Position numbers and translations under genes: made by a program. A stretch of DNA of 47,710 bases from Wylensekiella montiformis (GTDB taxonomy: Bacteria; Bacillota; Negativicutes; Selenomonadales; Selenomonadaceae): contig NZ_VUNL01000017.1 of the NCBI RefSeq assembly GCF_009697385.1, positions 1 through 47,710 on the forward strand, read 5' to 3'. The notes below the pieces were generated by a model, which was not told the DNA's origin, searched no databases, and was given only the letters and a program-made list of their open reading frames with translations. Shown piece after piece: positions 1 to 8,129 of this stretch (its first letter is position 1; each line of letters starts with the position of its first letter).

Positions 1-87
1 GCCAACACCCTGCCAAGAAAAATACTCGGCTATAAGACACCCGAGGAGTGCTTTAGGGAAGAAATGCTTGCAGCACTTACTGCATAA
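1..87 (+). pseudogene. IS30-family transposase, C-terminal fragment (cut by contig edge)
   Basis: Frame 1 is open from base 1 and stops at TAA 85-87, giving 28 residues. The peptide contains LPRKILGYKTPEECF, which matches the typical C-terminal signature of IS30-family DDE transposases (N-x-PRK-x-LGYKTP-x-E-x-F). The gene is cut by the window edge rather than demonstrably broken, so it may be intact in the genome. An identical C-terminus is present on the other strand at the right end of the window. Confidence 0.8.
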
Positions 88-125
88 AGGTTCGCCGGGT
101 GTTCAACTTATTATTGCAATTCGGG
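1..125 (+). mobile_element. 3' end of an IS30-family insertion sequence (left edge)
   Basis: The first 125 bases are repeated, reverse-complemented, at 47584-47710. They hold the end of a transposase gene followed by about 38 bases up to a shared boundary that ends TTCGGG. After base 125 the two copies diverge, which defines the right end of the element. Its body lies outside the window to the left. The terminal stretch containing TTGCAATTCGGG is presumably the right inverted repeat. The other end and the target duplication cannot be seen. Confidence 0.85.
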
Positions 126-150
126 GACGGCAAAGAATCATTGATTTTCC

Positions 151-179
151 TTGCATGACGGCAGACAGCGTGATATAAT
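151..179 (+). promoter_or_regulatory. Promoter for rpmE
   Basis: A -35 box TTGCAT (151-156) and a perfect -10 box TATAAT (174-179) are separated by 17 bases. The site starts only 25 bases after the IS30 end. It is the only strong sigma-A-type promoter before rpmE and predicts a 5' leader of about 140 bases. Confidence 0.75.
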
Positions 180-185
180 AGACCG

Positions 186-318
186 GTAATGGACGTACTG
201 ACGTCTGTTTCCAAGTCAAACATGACTGGCTTTACCCCGACGGGGAGCTAGGTCTAAACCAAGCCTGCGCATAGCGGGCTTGTATCAATTCCCAGTTTCT
301 TGGGGGGAAAGCGAGGTG
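186..318 (+). promoter_or_regulatory. Structured 5' leader of rpmE (candidate L31 autoregulatory leader)
   Basis: About 140 bases separate the predicted start of transcription from the rpmE start codon, with no ORF that looks real. Two hairpins can be drawn: CCCC/GGGG around 237-247 (with flanking GCT/AGC) and AAGCCTGC/GCGGGCTT around 260-281. Ribosomal protein L31 genes in several phyla carry structured leaders that bind the protein product. Whether this belongs to one of those classes cannot be decided by eye. Confidence 0.4.
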
Positions 319-324
319 TATAGA

Positions 325-525
325 ATGAAGCAGGGAATCCATCCGGATTACTATGAGGCTACTGTGACCTGCGGCTGCGGCAATACGTTCAAGACGGGGT
401 CCACGCAGAAAGAGCTTCGCGTCGATGTCTGCTCCAAATGCCATCCGTTCTTCACGGGACGTCAGCGCGACGTTCAGGCAGGCGGCCGGATTGAGAAGTT
501 CAACAAGCGTTATGGCAAAAAATAA
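325..525 (+). CDS. rpmE: 50S ribosomal protein L31 (zinc-binding type)
   Basis: A 66-residue protein of the large ribosomal subunit. It begins [11 protein letters not shown], as bacterial L31 does. Cys16, Cys18, Cys36 and Cys39 (CGC...CSKC) form the zinc site of the C+ type, in contrast to the zinc-free type induced under zinc starvation. The ATG at 325 was chosen because GCGAGGTG lies 6-13 bases upstream and the protein aligns from its first residue. Longer in-frame starts would add an unrelated N-terminus. It has its own promoter and leader and is followed by a hairpin, then by yqhQ, prfA, prmC and tsaC in the usual Firmicutes order. The gene that would normally lie upstream (often rho) is replaced by the IS30 end. 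Confidence 0.95.
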   Translation: MKQGIHPDYYEATVTCGCGNTFKTGSTQKELRVDVCSKCHPFFTGRQRDVQAGGRIEKFNKRYGKK

Positions 526-540
526 TGCGGCGAGCGGTAA

Positions 541-572
541 AGCAGAGCAGAGCGATTTGCTCTGCTTTATTT
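541..572 (+). terminator. Hairpin after rpmE, probable (partial) terminator
   Basis: AGCAGAGC (546-553) pairs with GCTCTGCT (559-566) around a five-base loop. The following TTATTTC is only moderately T-rich, so read-through into yqhQ-prfA is likely. Confidence 0.55.
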
Positions 573-644
573 CATATAGAAGGCATTTAGAAGGCAATTC
601 ATAATATTGCAGCAGGTGGAAATCCCACATGAGGGGGAAGAACG

Positions 645-1571
645 GTGAGCGAGCGATTAATGGTTGGCGGCCAGGCCGTCATAGAAGGCGTCATGATGCG
701 CGGCCCCGGGCTGACGGCTACGGCGGTGCGCGATCCGCAGGGCGCAATACAGTTGGAAAAAAAGCCGGTGCATTCGATCAGCGACCGGTTTCCTGTTTTG
801 AAAAAACCGATGCTGCGCGGCAGCGTTTCGCTGGTCGAGTCGCTGGTGATCGGGATGCGCTCGCTTTCTTATTCGGCGAAGATGGCCGGAGAGGAAGAGG
901 AGCAGCTTTCGGACCGGGAACTGGCGGGGACGATTGTCTTTGCGCTGGTACTGGCCAGCGTTTTGTTTATCGCGATTCCGACAGGAGCGGCAAAGCTGTT
1001 TCATGTCGTGACCGAGGATCCCTTTTTTCTGAATTTGATGGAAGGGTTCCTTCGTCTGGCGATTTTTCTTGCCTATATCTGGGGCATCTCCCGCATGAAG
1101 GACATCCGGCGCGTGTTTCAGTATCATGGGGCGGAGCACAAGACGATTCACTGCTACGAGGCCGGGCTGCCGCTGACCGTGGAGAACGTGCAGCGGTTTT
1201 CGCGCCTGCATCCGCGCTGCGGGACGAATTTTTTGCTCATCGTCATGCTGGTGTCCATTTTCGTCTTTGCCTTTTTGGGCTGGCCGTCCCTGGCGGAGCG
1301 CATTGCGAGCCGTATTTTGCTGCTGCCGGTGGTAGCGGGGATTTCCTATGAGATCATTCGCTTCGCCGGACGCAGTGACAATCGTCTGGTGCAGGCTGCG
1401 GTCCGTCCGGGGCTGTGGCTGCAGTATCTGACGACGCGCCCGCCGGAGGATGAGATGGTCGAGGTGGCGATTGAATCATTAAAAGCCGTCCTGCCGGAGG
1501 AGGAAATCGTTGCGGGCAGCGGCGAATACCGCAGGACGGCGGAGCAGGCGGACGAAATCGCTGTGCCGTAA
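645..1571 (+). CDS. yqhQ: DUF1385 family membrane protein (YqhQ-like)
   Basis: A 308-residue integral membrane protein of the DUF1385/YqhQ family, whose biochemical role is not established. Family marks are visible: [13 protein letters not shown] (residues 8-20), HGAEHK (about 161-166) and HPRCGTNF (about 189-196). Hydrophobic segments lie at roughly 92-118, 122-147, 195-213 and 220-240. The start is GTG 645, preceded by GAGGGGG at 631-637. It sits between rpmE and prfA, as in many Firmicutes, and was probably kept there as part of a translation-related operon. The C-terminal 60 residues are acidic and likely cytoplasmic. Confidence 0.9.
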   Translation: MSERLMVGGQAVIEGVMMRGPGLTATAVRDPQGAIQLEKKPVHSISDRFPVLKKPMLRGSVSLVESLVIGMRSLSYSAKMAGEEEEQLSDRELAGTIVFALVLASVLFIAIPTGAAKLFHVVTEDPFFLNLMEGFLRLAIFLAYIWGISRMKDIRRVFQYHGAEHKTIHCYEAGLPLTVENVQRFSRLHPRCGTNFLLIVMLVSIFVFAFLGWPSLAERIASRILLLPVVAGISYEIIRFAGRSDNRLVQAAVRPGLWLQYLTTRPPEDEMVEVAIESLKAVLPEEEIVAGSGEYRRTAEQADEIAVP

Positions 1572-1597
1572 AAGGAAACCGCAGAGAGGTGAATGTT

Positions 1598-2665
1598 TTG
1601 CTGGAGAAACTCCAAGCAGTAGAGGATAAATATCTGGAGCTGGAATCGCTCATCAGCGATCCCGCGACGATACAGGACATCGACCGCTGGCAGCACTACA
1701 ACAAGGAACATGCGGGCCTGTCGCCGATCGTGGAGAAGTTCCGCTTTTACAAAAAGGTTGTGGCGGAGATTCGCGAGGATAAGGCGATGTTCGACGAACC
1801 GCTCGACGATGAGATGCGCGGGCTGGTCGAGGCGGAGCTGGCGGAGCTCATGCAGCAGAAGGAAGCGCTCGACCGGGAGCTTCCGATCCTGCTTCTGCCG
1901 AAAGATCCGAATGATGATAAGAATGTCATCGTGGAGATACGCGGCGGCGTCGGCGGCGAGGAGGCCGCGCTCTTTGCCGCCGACCTCTTCCGCATGTATT
2001 CGCGATATGCCGAAAAGCAGGGCTGGAAGACCGAGCTGATCAGCGCGAATATGACGGAAATCGGCGGCTACAAGGAGATTTCCTTTATGGTGTCGGGCTT
2101 TGGCGCATACAGTCGGCTGAAATATGAAAGCGGCACGCACCGGGTTCAGCGCGTGCCGGTGACGGAGTCGGGCGGCCGCATCCATACTTCGGCGGTCACG
2201 GTGGCCGTGCTGCCGGAGGCGGAGGAAGTCGAGGTCGATATTGCCCCGAATGATCTGCGCATCGATACATACTGCGCGTCGGGCGCCGGCGGGCAGTATG
2301 TAAACCGGACGGAGACCGCAATCCGCATCACGCATCTGCCGACGGGCATCGTCGTGCAGTGCCAGGACGAGAAATCCCAGCTCAAAAACAAGGAAAAGGC
2401 GATGAAGGTGCTTCGCGCGCGCATTCTGGACCGGGCGCGTCAGGAGCAGGAGCAGGCGGTAGCCGCTGACCGGCGCAGTCAGGTCGGTTCGGGGGACCGC
2501 AGCGAGCGCATCCGCACCTACAACTTCCCGCAGGGACGGGTTACGGATCACCGGATCGGGCTTACCCTGCACCGGATCGACGACATTCTCAACGGGGAGC
2601 TGGATGAGCTTTTGAATGCCCTGATCACCGCCGATCAGGCGGAGCGCTTGAAGCAGGTGGAGTAG
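1598..2665 (+). CDS. prfA: Peptide chain release factor 1
   Basis: RF1 (355 residues with the start chosen here) recognises UAA and UAG stop codons and triggers peptide release on the ribosome. The codon-recognition tripeptide P-V-T is at 187-189 and the catalytic GGQ motif at 231-233, within GAGGQYVNR. The annotated start could be GTG 1589, but that codon lies inside the ribosome-binding site AGAGAGGTG. TTG 1598 has correct spacing and gives the family-typical N-terminus [12 protein letters not shown], so TTG is preferred. The gene is followed after three bases by prmC, which methylates the GGQ glutamine, a functional pair kept together in most bacteria. Confidence 0.95.
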   Translation: MLEKLQAVEDKYLELESLISDPATIQDIDRWQHYNKEHAGLSPIVEKFRFYKKVVAEIREDKAMFDEPLDDEMRGLVEAELAELMQQKEALDRELPILLLPKDPNDDKNVIVEIRGGVGGEEAALFAADLFRMYSRYAEKQGWKTELISANMTEIGGYKEISFMVSGFGAYSRLKYESGTHRVQRVPVTESGGRIHTSAVTVAVLPEAEEVEVDIAPNDLRIDTYCASGAGGQYVNRTETAIRITHLPTGIVVQCQDEKSQLKNKEKAMKVLRARILDRARQEQEQAVAADRRSQVGSGDRSERIRTYNFPQGRVTDHRIGLTLHRIDDILNGELDELLNALITADQAERLKQVE

Positions 2666-2668
2666 TGT

Positions 2669-3562
2669 ATGGCAGAAAACAATCCGATATGGACGGTCGG
2701 CCGCATATTGAAATGGACCGAAACGTATTTCCGGCAGAAGGGCATCGAATCCCCGCGGCTGGATGCGGAGGTTCTGCTGGCCCATGTGCTGGACCGGCCG
2801 CGCATCTATCTTTACGTTCACTTTGACGAGCCGCTGCAGCCGGATGAACTGGCCGCCTATCGCGGGATGATCCGCCGGCGTGCGGACCATGTGCCGGTCG
2901 CCTATATTCTGGGCGAAAAGGATTTTATGGGCCTGTCCTTTCATGTCACGTCCGACACATTGGTTCCGCGTCCAGATACGGAGATTCTCGTGCAGGCCGC
3001 GCTGGACCGCCTCGGCATGATCCGCGCGAAGAGCCGGACACCGGACGAAGTCCTCCGCTTCGCCGACATCGGCACGGGCTCGGGCGCGGTCTGCCTTTCG
3101 GTGCTGAACCATATGGAGCGCACGGAAGCGGACACGGTCGACATCAGCCCTGCGGCGCGCGCAGTGGCCGAGGAGAACGCGGCTTCGTTTGAGCTGGCAG
3201 ACCGCGTCACCTTTTATACCGGCGATCTGCTGACCCCGCTGCGGGGCAGGCGTTATGCGGCGATTCTGTCCAATCCCCCGTATATCCCCGACGCGGAGAT
3301 CGCGTCACTGGCGCCCGAGGTCCGTTGCCGGGAGCCGCGGATGGCGCTGGCCGGAGGAGAGGACGGACTGGACTTTTACCGGCGGCTTTGCCGCGAGGCG
3401 CCGTCCATGCTTTTGGACGGCGGGTTCCTCGCGGTTGAGGTCGGCGTTCATCAGGCGGAGCATGTCGCGGCGCTGGCCGGGGCTGACCCGCTCATCGTCC
3501 GGACCGAGGTGCTCAGGGATTATGCGGGGATTGAGCGCGTCGTCGTCGCCTGGCGGCAGTGA
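2669..3562 (+). CDS. prmC: Protein-(glutamine-N5) methyltransferase, release factor-specific
   Basis: PrmC (297 residues) transfers a methyl group from S-adenosylmethionine to the glutamine of the GGQ motif in release factors, improving termination. An N-terminal helical domain (about 1-85) is followed by a Rossmann methyltransferase fold, with the SAM-binding DIGTGSG at 133-139 and the catalytic N-P-P-Y motif at 202-205. The start ATG 2669 lies three bases after the prfA stop, and the upstream GCAGGTGGAG inside prfA can serve as ribosome-binding site, so the two are probably translationally coupled. Confidence 0.95.
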   Translation: MAENNPIWTVGRILKWTETYFRQKGIESPRLDAEVLLAHVLDRPRIYLYVHFDEPLQPDELAAYRGMIRRRADHVPVAYILGEKDFMGLSFHVTSDTLVPRPDTEILVQAALDRLGMIRAKSRTPDEVLRFADIGTGSGAVCLSVLNHMERTEADTVDISPAARAVAEENAASFELADRVTFYTGDLLTPLRGRRYAAILSNPPYIPDAEIASLAPEVRCREPRMALAGGEDGLDFYRRLCREAPSMLLDGGFLAVEVGVHQAEHVAALAGADPLIVRTEVLRDYAGIERVVVAWRQ

Positions 3563-3622
3563 CGCGCGGACGCGGGGACCGGGAGCCGGGAGGCAGGGCC
3601 GGCCGTACTCTGGGAGGATATT

Positions 3623-4684
3623 ATGCAGACGAAGATAGTGAAAATCGATGATGTGAAGAAGCAGGACGCAGAGCTGCAGCAGGCCGGTGAGATTCTGCGC
3701 CGGGGCGGGCTGGTCGCCTTCCCGACGGAAACCGTCTATGGGCTGGGCGCCAACGGGCTGGACGGAGAAGCCTGCGCTGGCATCTATGCGGCGAAAGGGC
3801 GCCCCTCGGACAATCCGCTGATTCTTCATGCAGCCGGACGCGATATGGTCGATTCGATTGCCGCGGAGGTTCCGGAGCTTGCCGAGCAGCTCATGGCGGC
3901 GTTCTGCCCCGGCCCGATCACATTGATCCTGCGCCGCAGCCGGCTGGTTCCCGACCGCATCACGGGCGGGCTGGATACGGTCGGCGTCCGCATCCCCGAA
4001 AACGACATTGCCCGGGCGATGATCCGGGCGGCCGGCGTGCCGGTCGCAGCGCCCTCGGCGAATCTTTCGGGCCGTCCGAGCCCGACGACGGCGCAGGCGA
4101 CGGCCCGCGATATGGACGGGCGCATCCCCTTGATTCTCGACGGGGGCCCCTGCCGGTTCGGCGTGGAGTCTACCATCGTGGACTGCACGGGCGAGCGGGC
4201 GGTCATTCTGCGTCCCGGCGCGGTCACGCGCGAAATGCTGGAAGAGCTGCTGGGCAAAGGACAGGTCGGGCTGGACCCTGCGCTGGTCGGCGCCAAAACC
4301 GTGCCAAAAGCGCCGGGCATGAAGTACACGCATTATGCGCCGAAAGCGCCGATGACCTTGATCGAAGGCGAGCCGTCCCGCATGGGACAGGCCTTTGCCT
4401 GTGAGATTCAGCGGCTCCGCGCCGAAGGACGCCGCGTCGGCATCGTGGCCAGCCGGGAGGTGCTGCAGGAGCTTGGCGGACTGATCCCCGCAGAGCTTGC
4501 GGCAGACTATGGCCATCAGGGCGATCTTCCGGCCATTGCGGCGAATCTTTACGAGGCGCTGCGCAGCTTCGACGACAAGCCCGCGGACGTCCTTCTGGGC
4601 GAAGGCACCGTCGGGACGGGACTGGGGCTGGCCATCATGAACCGCCTGCACAAGGCAAGCGGATTCCGCACGATACATGCCTGA
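3623..4684 (+). CDS. tsaC: L-threonylcarbamoyladenylate synthase (Sua5/YwlC type)
   Basis: This enzyme makes threonylcarbamoyl-AMP from threonine, bicarbonate and ATP, the first step of the universal t6A37 tRNA modification. At 353 residues it is the long Sua5/YwlC form: a YrdC catalytic domain (about 15-200, with FPTETVYGLG and KGRPSDNPL) plus a C-terminal Sua5 domain (about 215-350), joined by a linker with PGMKYTHYAPKAP. The short E. coli TsaC lacks the second domain. GGGAGGATATT precedes ATG 3623. Its place after prmC is the common Firmicutes arrangement. Confidence 0.93.
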   Translation: MQTKIVKIDDVKKQDAELQQAGEILRRGGLVAFPTETVYGLGANGLDGEACAGIYAAKGRPSDNPLILHAAGRDMVDSIAAEVPELAEQLMAAFCPGPITLILRRSRLVPDRITGGLDTVGVRIPENDIARAMIRAAGVPVAAPSANLSGRPSPTTAQATARDMDGRIPLILDGGPCRFGVESTIVDCTGERAVILRPGAVTREMLEELLGKGQVGLDPALVGAKTVPKAPGMKYTHYAPKAPMTLIEGEPSRMGQAFACEIQRLRAEGRRVGIVASREVLQELGGLIPAELAADYGHQGDLPAIAANLYEALRSFDDKPADVLLGEGTVGTGLGLAIMNRLHKASGFRTIHA

Positions 4685-4711
4685 GAAATCCTCCGGTGCA
4701 GGCAGGATTTC
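4685..4711 (+). terminator. Hairpin at the end of tsaC
   Basis: GAAATCCT (4685-4692) pairs with AGGATTTC (4704-4711) right at the tsaC stop codon. No T-run follows, so it may stabilise the mRNA end or act as a weak stop. A TATAAT (4727-4732) lies just downstream and could be the -10 of a promoter for the next gene, but no convincing -35 box is present. Confidence 0.35.
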
Positions 4712-4823
4712 GCGGCCGGACTGTCGTATAATGGTCGTATACACACGTTGAAGCCGGGAAACAGGACATCTCTGCTCCCTGTTTTCCGGCGGATATGCGG
4801 ATATATGGAAAGGATGAATGGTC

Positions 4824-5501
4824 ATGGCATTATTCTCCCCACTGGCATCGGGCGTACTGCTGGTGCTGGCCGTCGTACTGGGCGTGCTGTCGCTGGTCGC
4901 CGCCTCCTACAGCTGGTCGGCGCTCCTCAGCAGCAGGAGCCGGCTCGATAAGATCGACACATTGGAACAGGAGCTGCGCAGGCTTCGTCAGGACGTCAAG
5001 GTGCTGCAGTCCAATCTGGCCGGCCTGCAGCTGCAGGCGGCGCCGGCAGCCGGAGAGTCGGAGAAAGAGCGGCCTGTCTGGCAGGATTTTATCGACGATT
5101 ACAACAGTCTGGCGATCAGCATGAACGTGCCGAAGGCCGAAGAGGCCTGCGAAGCCTTCCTCCGCGCGTATGGACTGAGCCTGCTGGTCTGCGTAAATCC
5201 CGCGGCGCAGGAAGACGCAGGGGGGCGAAACGGCCCGAAATTCAGCGAAGTCGATCAGCTGCCGACGAGTACGCTCTGGGCATGGCCCATTCCGGAGCAG
5301 GCCGGAGCCTATGCCATAGTGCCCAATCCGCTGATTCCGTACGGCGCAAATCTGCACAACAAAGGCGGCATGAAGGAAACCTTCGCCTCAAATTATGAAC
5401 AGGGCGAATACCGCAGCATTCAGGTTCGCCTACCGGCTCTGTTCCATCAGCAGGATCATCATTGGAAAATCGAACAGCCCGGCGTCATCCGGCTGAAATG
5501 A
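4824..5501 (+). CDS. Uncharacterised membrane-anchored coiled-coil protein
   Basis: No function is recognised. The 225-residue product has one N-terminal transmembrane helix (about 3-30), then a short heptad-rich stretch (about 38-72, DKIDTLEQELRRLRQDVK) likely to form a coiled coil. A soluble C-terminal part of about 145 residues carries a central module that looks globular (LAISMNVPKAEEACEAF...). It is probably anchored in the inner membrane with the soluble part in the cytoplasm or periplasm. ATG 4824 was chosen over 4818 because GGAAAGG at 4808-4814 gives better spacing. It stands alone between tsaC and a strong terminator. Confidence 0.7.
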   Translation: MALFSPLASGVLLVLAVVLGVLSLVAASYSWSALLSSRSRLDKIDTLEQELRRLRQDVKVLQSNLAGLQLQAAPAAGESEKERPVWQDFIDDYNSLAISMNVPKAEEACEAFLRAYGLSLLVCVNPAAQEDAGGRNGPKFSEVDQLPTSTLWAWPIPEQAGAYAIVPNPLIPYGANLHNKGGMKETFASNYEQGEYRSIQVRLPALFHQQDHHWKIEQPGVIRLK

Positions 5502-5552
5502 ACAGTTCCTCTGCACCGTAAAAAACGGCGGGGAAAGCTCGCCGCTGAAAAA

Positions 5553-5590
5553 GCCCCTGAAAACCGACCGAAGTTTTCAGGGGCTCACCT
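5553..5590 (+). terminator. Rho-independent terminator after the 4824-5501 gene
   Basis: GCCCCTGAAAAC (5553-5564) pairs with GTTTTCAGGGGC (5573-5584) around an eight-base loop, giving a perfect 12-bp stem followed by TCACCTTT. It closes the rpmE-to-coiled-coil gene region. Confidence 0.8.
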
Positions 5591-5637
5591 TTATCCGATG
5601 CTAAGGGACACTGGGGAAGTTCGCTGCAGTGTTGATC

Positions 5638-5665
5638 TTGACTTATCCTCAGGGGATGCTATAAT
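5638..5665 (+). promoter_or_regulatory. Promoter of an orphan small RNA
   Basis: TTGACT (5638-5643) and TATAAT (5660-5665) are separated by 16 bases, close to consensus. No protein-coding gene with a ribosome-binding site follows on this strand before a terminator at 5794. Confidence 0.7.
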
Positions 5666-5671
5666 AAAGCA

Positions 5672-5821
5672 TAAGAAGAGGACGAACCACAATGATGGTC
5701 GCCCAACGCCTTCCAATTCGGGAATTTGGATGGTTCATACCAAGCAAATGGCCTATCAGACGGCAATCTGATGGTCAGCAGAGTTCATGATCTGGCCGCC
5801 TCGGCAAGGGCGGCCTTTTTT
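5672..5821 (+). ncRNA. Candidate small non-coding RNA, about 150 nt
   Basis: A near-consensus promoter and a strong intrinsic terminator (GGCCGCC 5794-5800, loop, GGCGGCC 5809-5815, then six T) bound a stretch without a credible ORF. Internal hairpins can be drawn: AATTC/GAATT near 5717-5728, TGGT/ACCA near 5733-5744, and ATCAGA/TCTGAT near 5756-5773. It does not match SRP RNA, tmRNA, RNase P RNA, or any riboswitch consensus I know. The frame open across it (5726-5977) has no ribosome-binding site and runs through the terminator. It could be a trans-acting sRNA or a 6S-like RNA. Confidence 0.55.
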
Positions 5822-5862
5822 CATGCTTGCTGCGAACTCTGGTCTGGTATAAACCGAAGAAA

Positions 5863-5985
5863 TTATCCAAGAAACTTAGCTTTTAGCCAAGTATACAAGT
5901 CTTTGCCGAATTCCGACCAGAAGCCGGAAAGGATAGGCACTAGAACAAAAGTTCCAATAGCGTACAGCAAAAGCTGATATTTCAC
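5863..5985 (-). CDS. Possible 40-residue single-helix membrane protein
   Basis: A short ORF starting at GTG 5985 that encodes a hydrophobic helix (about residues 4-21, ending VLVPILSGFW) and a short basic tail with W, K and R residues. Its GTG overlaps the TGA of the ORF upstream (GTGA), a layout typical of translational coupling. The local base composition is more AT-rich than neighbouring genes. No function or family is recognised. It could also be part of one longer gene broken by a frameshift with the 5982-6186 ORF. Confidence 0.3.
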   Translation of the reverse strand: MKYQLLLYAIGTFVLVPILSGFWSEFGKDLYTWLKAKFLG

Positions 5986-6186
5986 GGTATAATAAAGGGT
6001 AATGACACATCACCCTTTGGAGCTTTGATAAAGAGTTGGGAAGCTCGACCAGACTTACTTCGACCATCATTGTAAATCATCAATGTGAATACGGGAAATC
6101 CGTGTTCATCCTCTGCATGAGTATACCATAAGCATAGTTCAGCGTCAAAGGCAGGTGTGTGAACATAGGCATGGTTACTACGAAAA
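5982..6186 (-). pseudogene. 5'-truncated ORF fragment of unknown function
   Basis: An open frame of about 68 residues reads protein-like (HTPAFDAELCLWYTHAEDE and later FIKAPKGDVSLPF) but has no ATG or ribosome-binding site. Upstream it runs straight into the terminator hairpin at 6187-6223. I read it as the tail of a gene whose 5' part was lost. The family was not recognised. It lies in a low-GC pocket between two terminators, consistent with a decaying acquired segment. Confidence 0.35.
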
Positions 6187-6226
6187 ATGGCGCTGCTTGA
6201 CAAATTGTTTCAAGCAGCGCCATTTT
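6184..6226. terminator. Bidirectional terminator downstream of the nuclease gene
   Basis: ATGGCGCTGCTTGA (6187-6200) pairs with TCAAGCAGCGCCAT (6210-6223), a 14-bp stem with a nine-base loop. A-rich and T-rich flanks on both sides let it work in both directions. Its main role is to end the minus-strand nuclease transcript. Confidence 0.85.
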
Positions 6227-6234
6227 TTCGTTTT

Positions 6235-8067
6235 TTATTGCAGTTCCAGCTGGATGAGCAGCGGGTCGTGGTCGCTGACGCGGCCGTGTTCTTCCATGAA
6301 CGAGGAGTTGACGTGGACGATGTCGAACTGATAGTGTCCCTTGAGCGCATCGCTGACCAGGATGTTATCGAGAATCTGATCATTGCCCTGATAGAAGTAC
6401 GCGTAGCAGTCGCCCGGATCGTAGCCGTGGATGACGCTGGTCATATTGTTTCCTTCCAGCGTGCGGATGACCGGGGAAAACTCGAAGTCGTTGAAGTCGC
6501 CGGTCAGCAGAAGGTTCATCCGGGGGTTCTGCGCCAGCCCCTCGTCGACGAACTTCCGGATATCGGCGGCCAGCTGCAGCCGCTTCTTTTCCGAGCGCAG
6601 GACGACCGGCTGATGCTTCCCGTAGAGACTGTCGTCGCCGATTTTAGAGTTCAGATGATTGGCGATCATCATGATGTCTTTTCCCCTGAACGTGAACGCA
6701 GCCGCCAGAGATTTGCGCGTGTGGTCAAAGAGAGGATTCTTCGGATCGACGCGCCCCGGATTCAGCGTGAGCTGTCCGTTTTTCCATCCGTTGGCCGCAT
6801 TGGCGGTTCCAGCCGTGCCGGGCTTGAGCTGGACGCGGTCCGGGCGATAGAAATACGCGACCCGGATATTCGCGCCGGGCTGGCCGCCGTCCTCGTTATC
6901 GTTCGGATTGATATTGACGCACTCGTAGCGGGTACCCGAAACCTCCCGGATGGCGTCGATGAGCCGCGCCGCGCTTTTTGACGCGTCCGTGTTCCCGCTG
7001 TCAACCGGCCCGTCGTTGTCCTGCAGCTCCAGCACCGTGATGATGTCCGGCAGCTTCAGATCGTTTGCGATGGACTGCGCCAGACGGCGAACCTTGCTGT
7101 CGGAGGTGCGGGAAGGATTCGCCGAGAAGTTTTCAATATTGTAGGAAGCCACGAGCAGCTTCTCCGGATCCGGGACGATGGTCGTGGCCTCGGGCTTCAA
7201 TCCGCCGTCGACGAGCGCGGGAAGCTGATTCATGCGGGTCAGCACCTTATAAATGCCGAAGCCGTAAGAAACGACGCCCGTCACCTCGCCGTCCAGCCGG
7301 TCGCCGGCCTTGGTCACGAAGCTCTTGGCATTGGCGTCCTGCAGCGCGAGGCAGATATGTTCCGGGTGCATATCGTCGGCTGTGATCGAAAGGCCGCCGG
7401 AGTGATTGAACGGGCCTTCATGCGAAGCGGGGACGACGAAAATCTCCCCGTAGCGCTGGGGGCCGAGAATCTTCGGCTGACGGACCGTGACGCGCATCCC
7501 TTCGAGCGATTCCCAGAAATCCAGCGCATCATGATCCGGATTGAACACCGTCATGCCGTCGCTGTCGATGACCTTGCGCGGGATTTTCCGGTCCTGATCG
7601 AGAACGACGGGCGCGGGCAGCTCACCCTTGCCGAGCTGGCGCACCTTGCTGGCGCGAATCTCCGTGACCGTCAGATCGGTTTCTTCCTTATTCCGATAGC
7701 CCGGCCCGTAATACTCGGTCACTTCGCCGTCCACGGATACCAGATCGCCGACGCCCGCGCTGGTATTCGGCGCATAAACCATGATGCCGTCCGATGTCTC
7801 GTCCCGGCCATCGCCGCTGTCCTGAATGAAAAACACACTCTCGCTCTGCCGGAATGTGACGACGCCGCGCACATCCCGGACTTTTTTGCCGGCGTAAGGA
7901 GACTGATGCGAGGCGCCCTGAATATCGCCGATATGCAGAACGGTCTGCTGCTGTGCGGCCAGCGCATGCCCCGGACTCCATGGAAGCGGCGCCGTACTCC
8001 AAAGCCCCGCGCCGGTCAGCATCATGGCAGCCAGACCTGCCCGCAGCCAGACATGTTTCTTTCGCAT
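6235..8067 (-). CDS. Exported endonuclease/exonuclease/phosphatase (ExeM/NucH-like extracellular nuclease)
   Basis: A 610-residue secreted nuclease. A signal peptide (about 1-38, ending ALAAQQ) is followed by an OB-fold region as in YhcR/ExeM nucleases (about 40-290), then an EEP-fold catalytic domain (about 300-610). Visible EEP residues: N and E of SYNIENF (about 307-313), E of LELQDND (about 345-351), N and H of NHLNSK (about 467-472), D and N of TGDFND (about 522-527), and SDHDP (about 597-601). Such enzymes are metal-dependent and cut DNA or RNA, or sometimes phosphodiesters, outside the cytoplasm. It is monocistronic with its own promoter and terminator and lies divergent to an acid phosphatase, suggesting use of external nucleic acid as a nutrient. 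Confidence 0.88.
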   Translation of the reverse strand: MRKKHVWLRAGLAAMMLTGAGLWSTAPLPWSPGHALAAQQQTVLHIGDIQGASHQSPYAGKKVRDVRGVVTFRQSESVFFIQDSGDGRDETSDGIMVYAPNTSAGVGDLVSVDGEVTEYYGPGYRNKEETDLTVTEIRASKVRQLGKGELPAPVVLDQDRKIPRKVIDSDGMTVFNPDHDALDFWESLEGMRVTVRQPKILGPQRYGEIFVVPASHEGPFNHSGGLSITADDMHPEHICLALQDANAKSFVTKAGDRLDGEVTGVVSYGFGIYKVLTRMNQLPALVDGGLKPEATTIVPDPEKLLVASYNIENFSANPSRTSDSKVRRLAQSIANDLKLPDIITVLELQDNDGPVDSGNTDASKSAARLIDAIREVSGTRYECVNINPNDNEDGGQPGANIRVAYFYRPDRVQLKPGTAGTANAANGWKNGQLTLNPGRVDPKNPLFDHTRKSLAAAFTFRGKDIMMIANHLNSKIGDDSLYGKHQPVVLRSEKKRLQLAADIRKFVDEGLAQNPRMNLLLTGDFNDFEFSPVIRTLEGNNMTSVIHGYDPGDCYAYFYQGNDQILDNILVSDALKGHYQFDIVHVNSSFMEEHGRVSDHDPLLIQLELQ

Positions 8068-8100
8068 AAAAAAACCACCTTTCTGACGAATGCTTATTGT

Positions 8101-8129
8101 TTTATATCATTTTAGTAGAAAACGCGCAA
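8101..8129 (-). promoter_or_regulatory. Promoter of the exported nuclease gene
   Basis: On the minus strand, -35 TTGCGC (plus 8124-8129) and -10 TATAAA (plus 8101-8106) are spaced by 17 bases. A ribosome-binding site AAAGGTGG lies just before the start codon at 8067. Confidence 0.65.

Noticed and set aside
280-324. Longer start of rpmE at 280
   Set aside because: It adds 15 residues not found in L31, has no ribosome-binding site, while 325 has a well-placed GAGGTG.
1346-3112. 588-codon minus-strand frame opposite yqhQ, prfA and prmC
   Set aside because: It is Arg/His-rich, crosses three real genes and has no start signals. It is an artefact of GC-rich codon bias.
5726-5977. 83-codon plus-strand ORF across the small RNA
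   Set aside because: It runs through the strong terminator at 5794-5821, lacks a ribosome-binding site, and reads as a random peptide.
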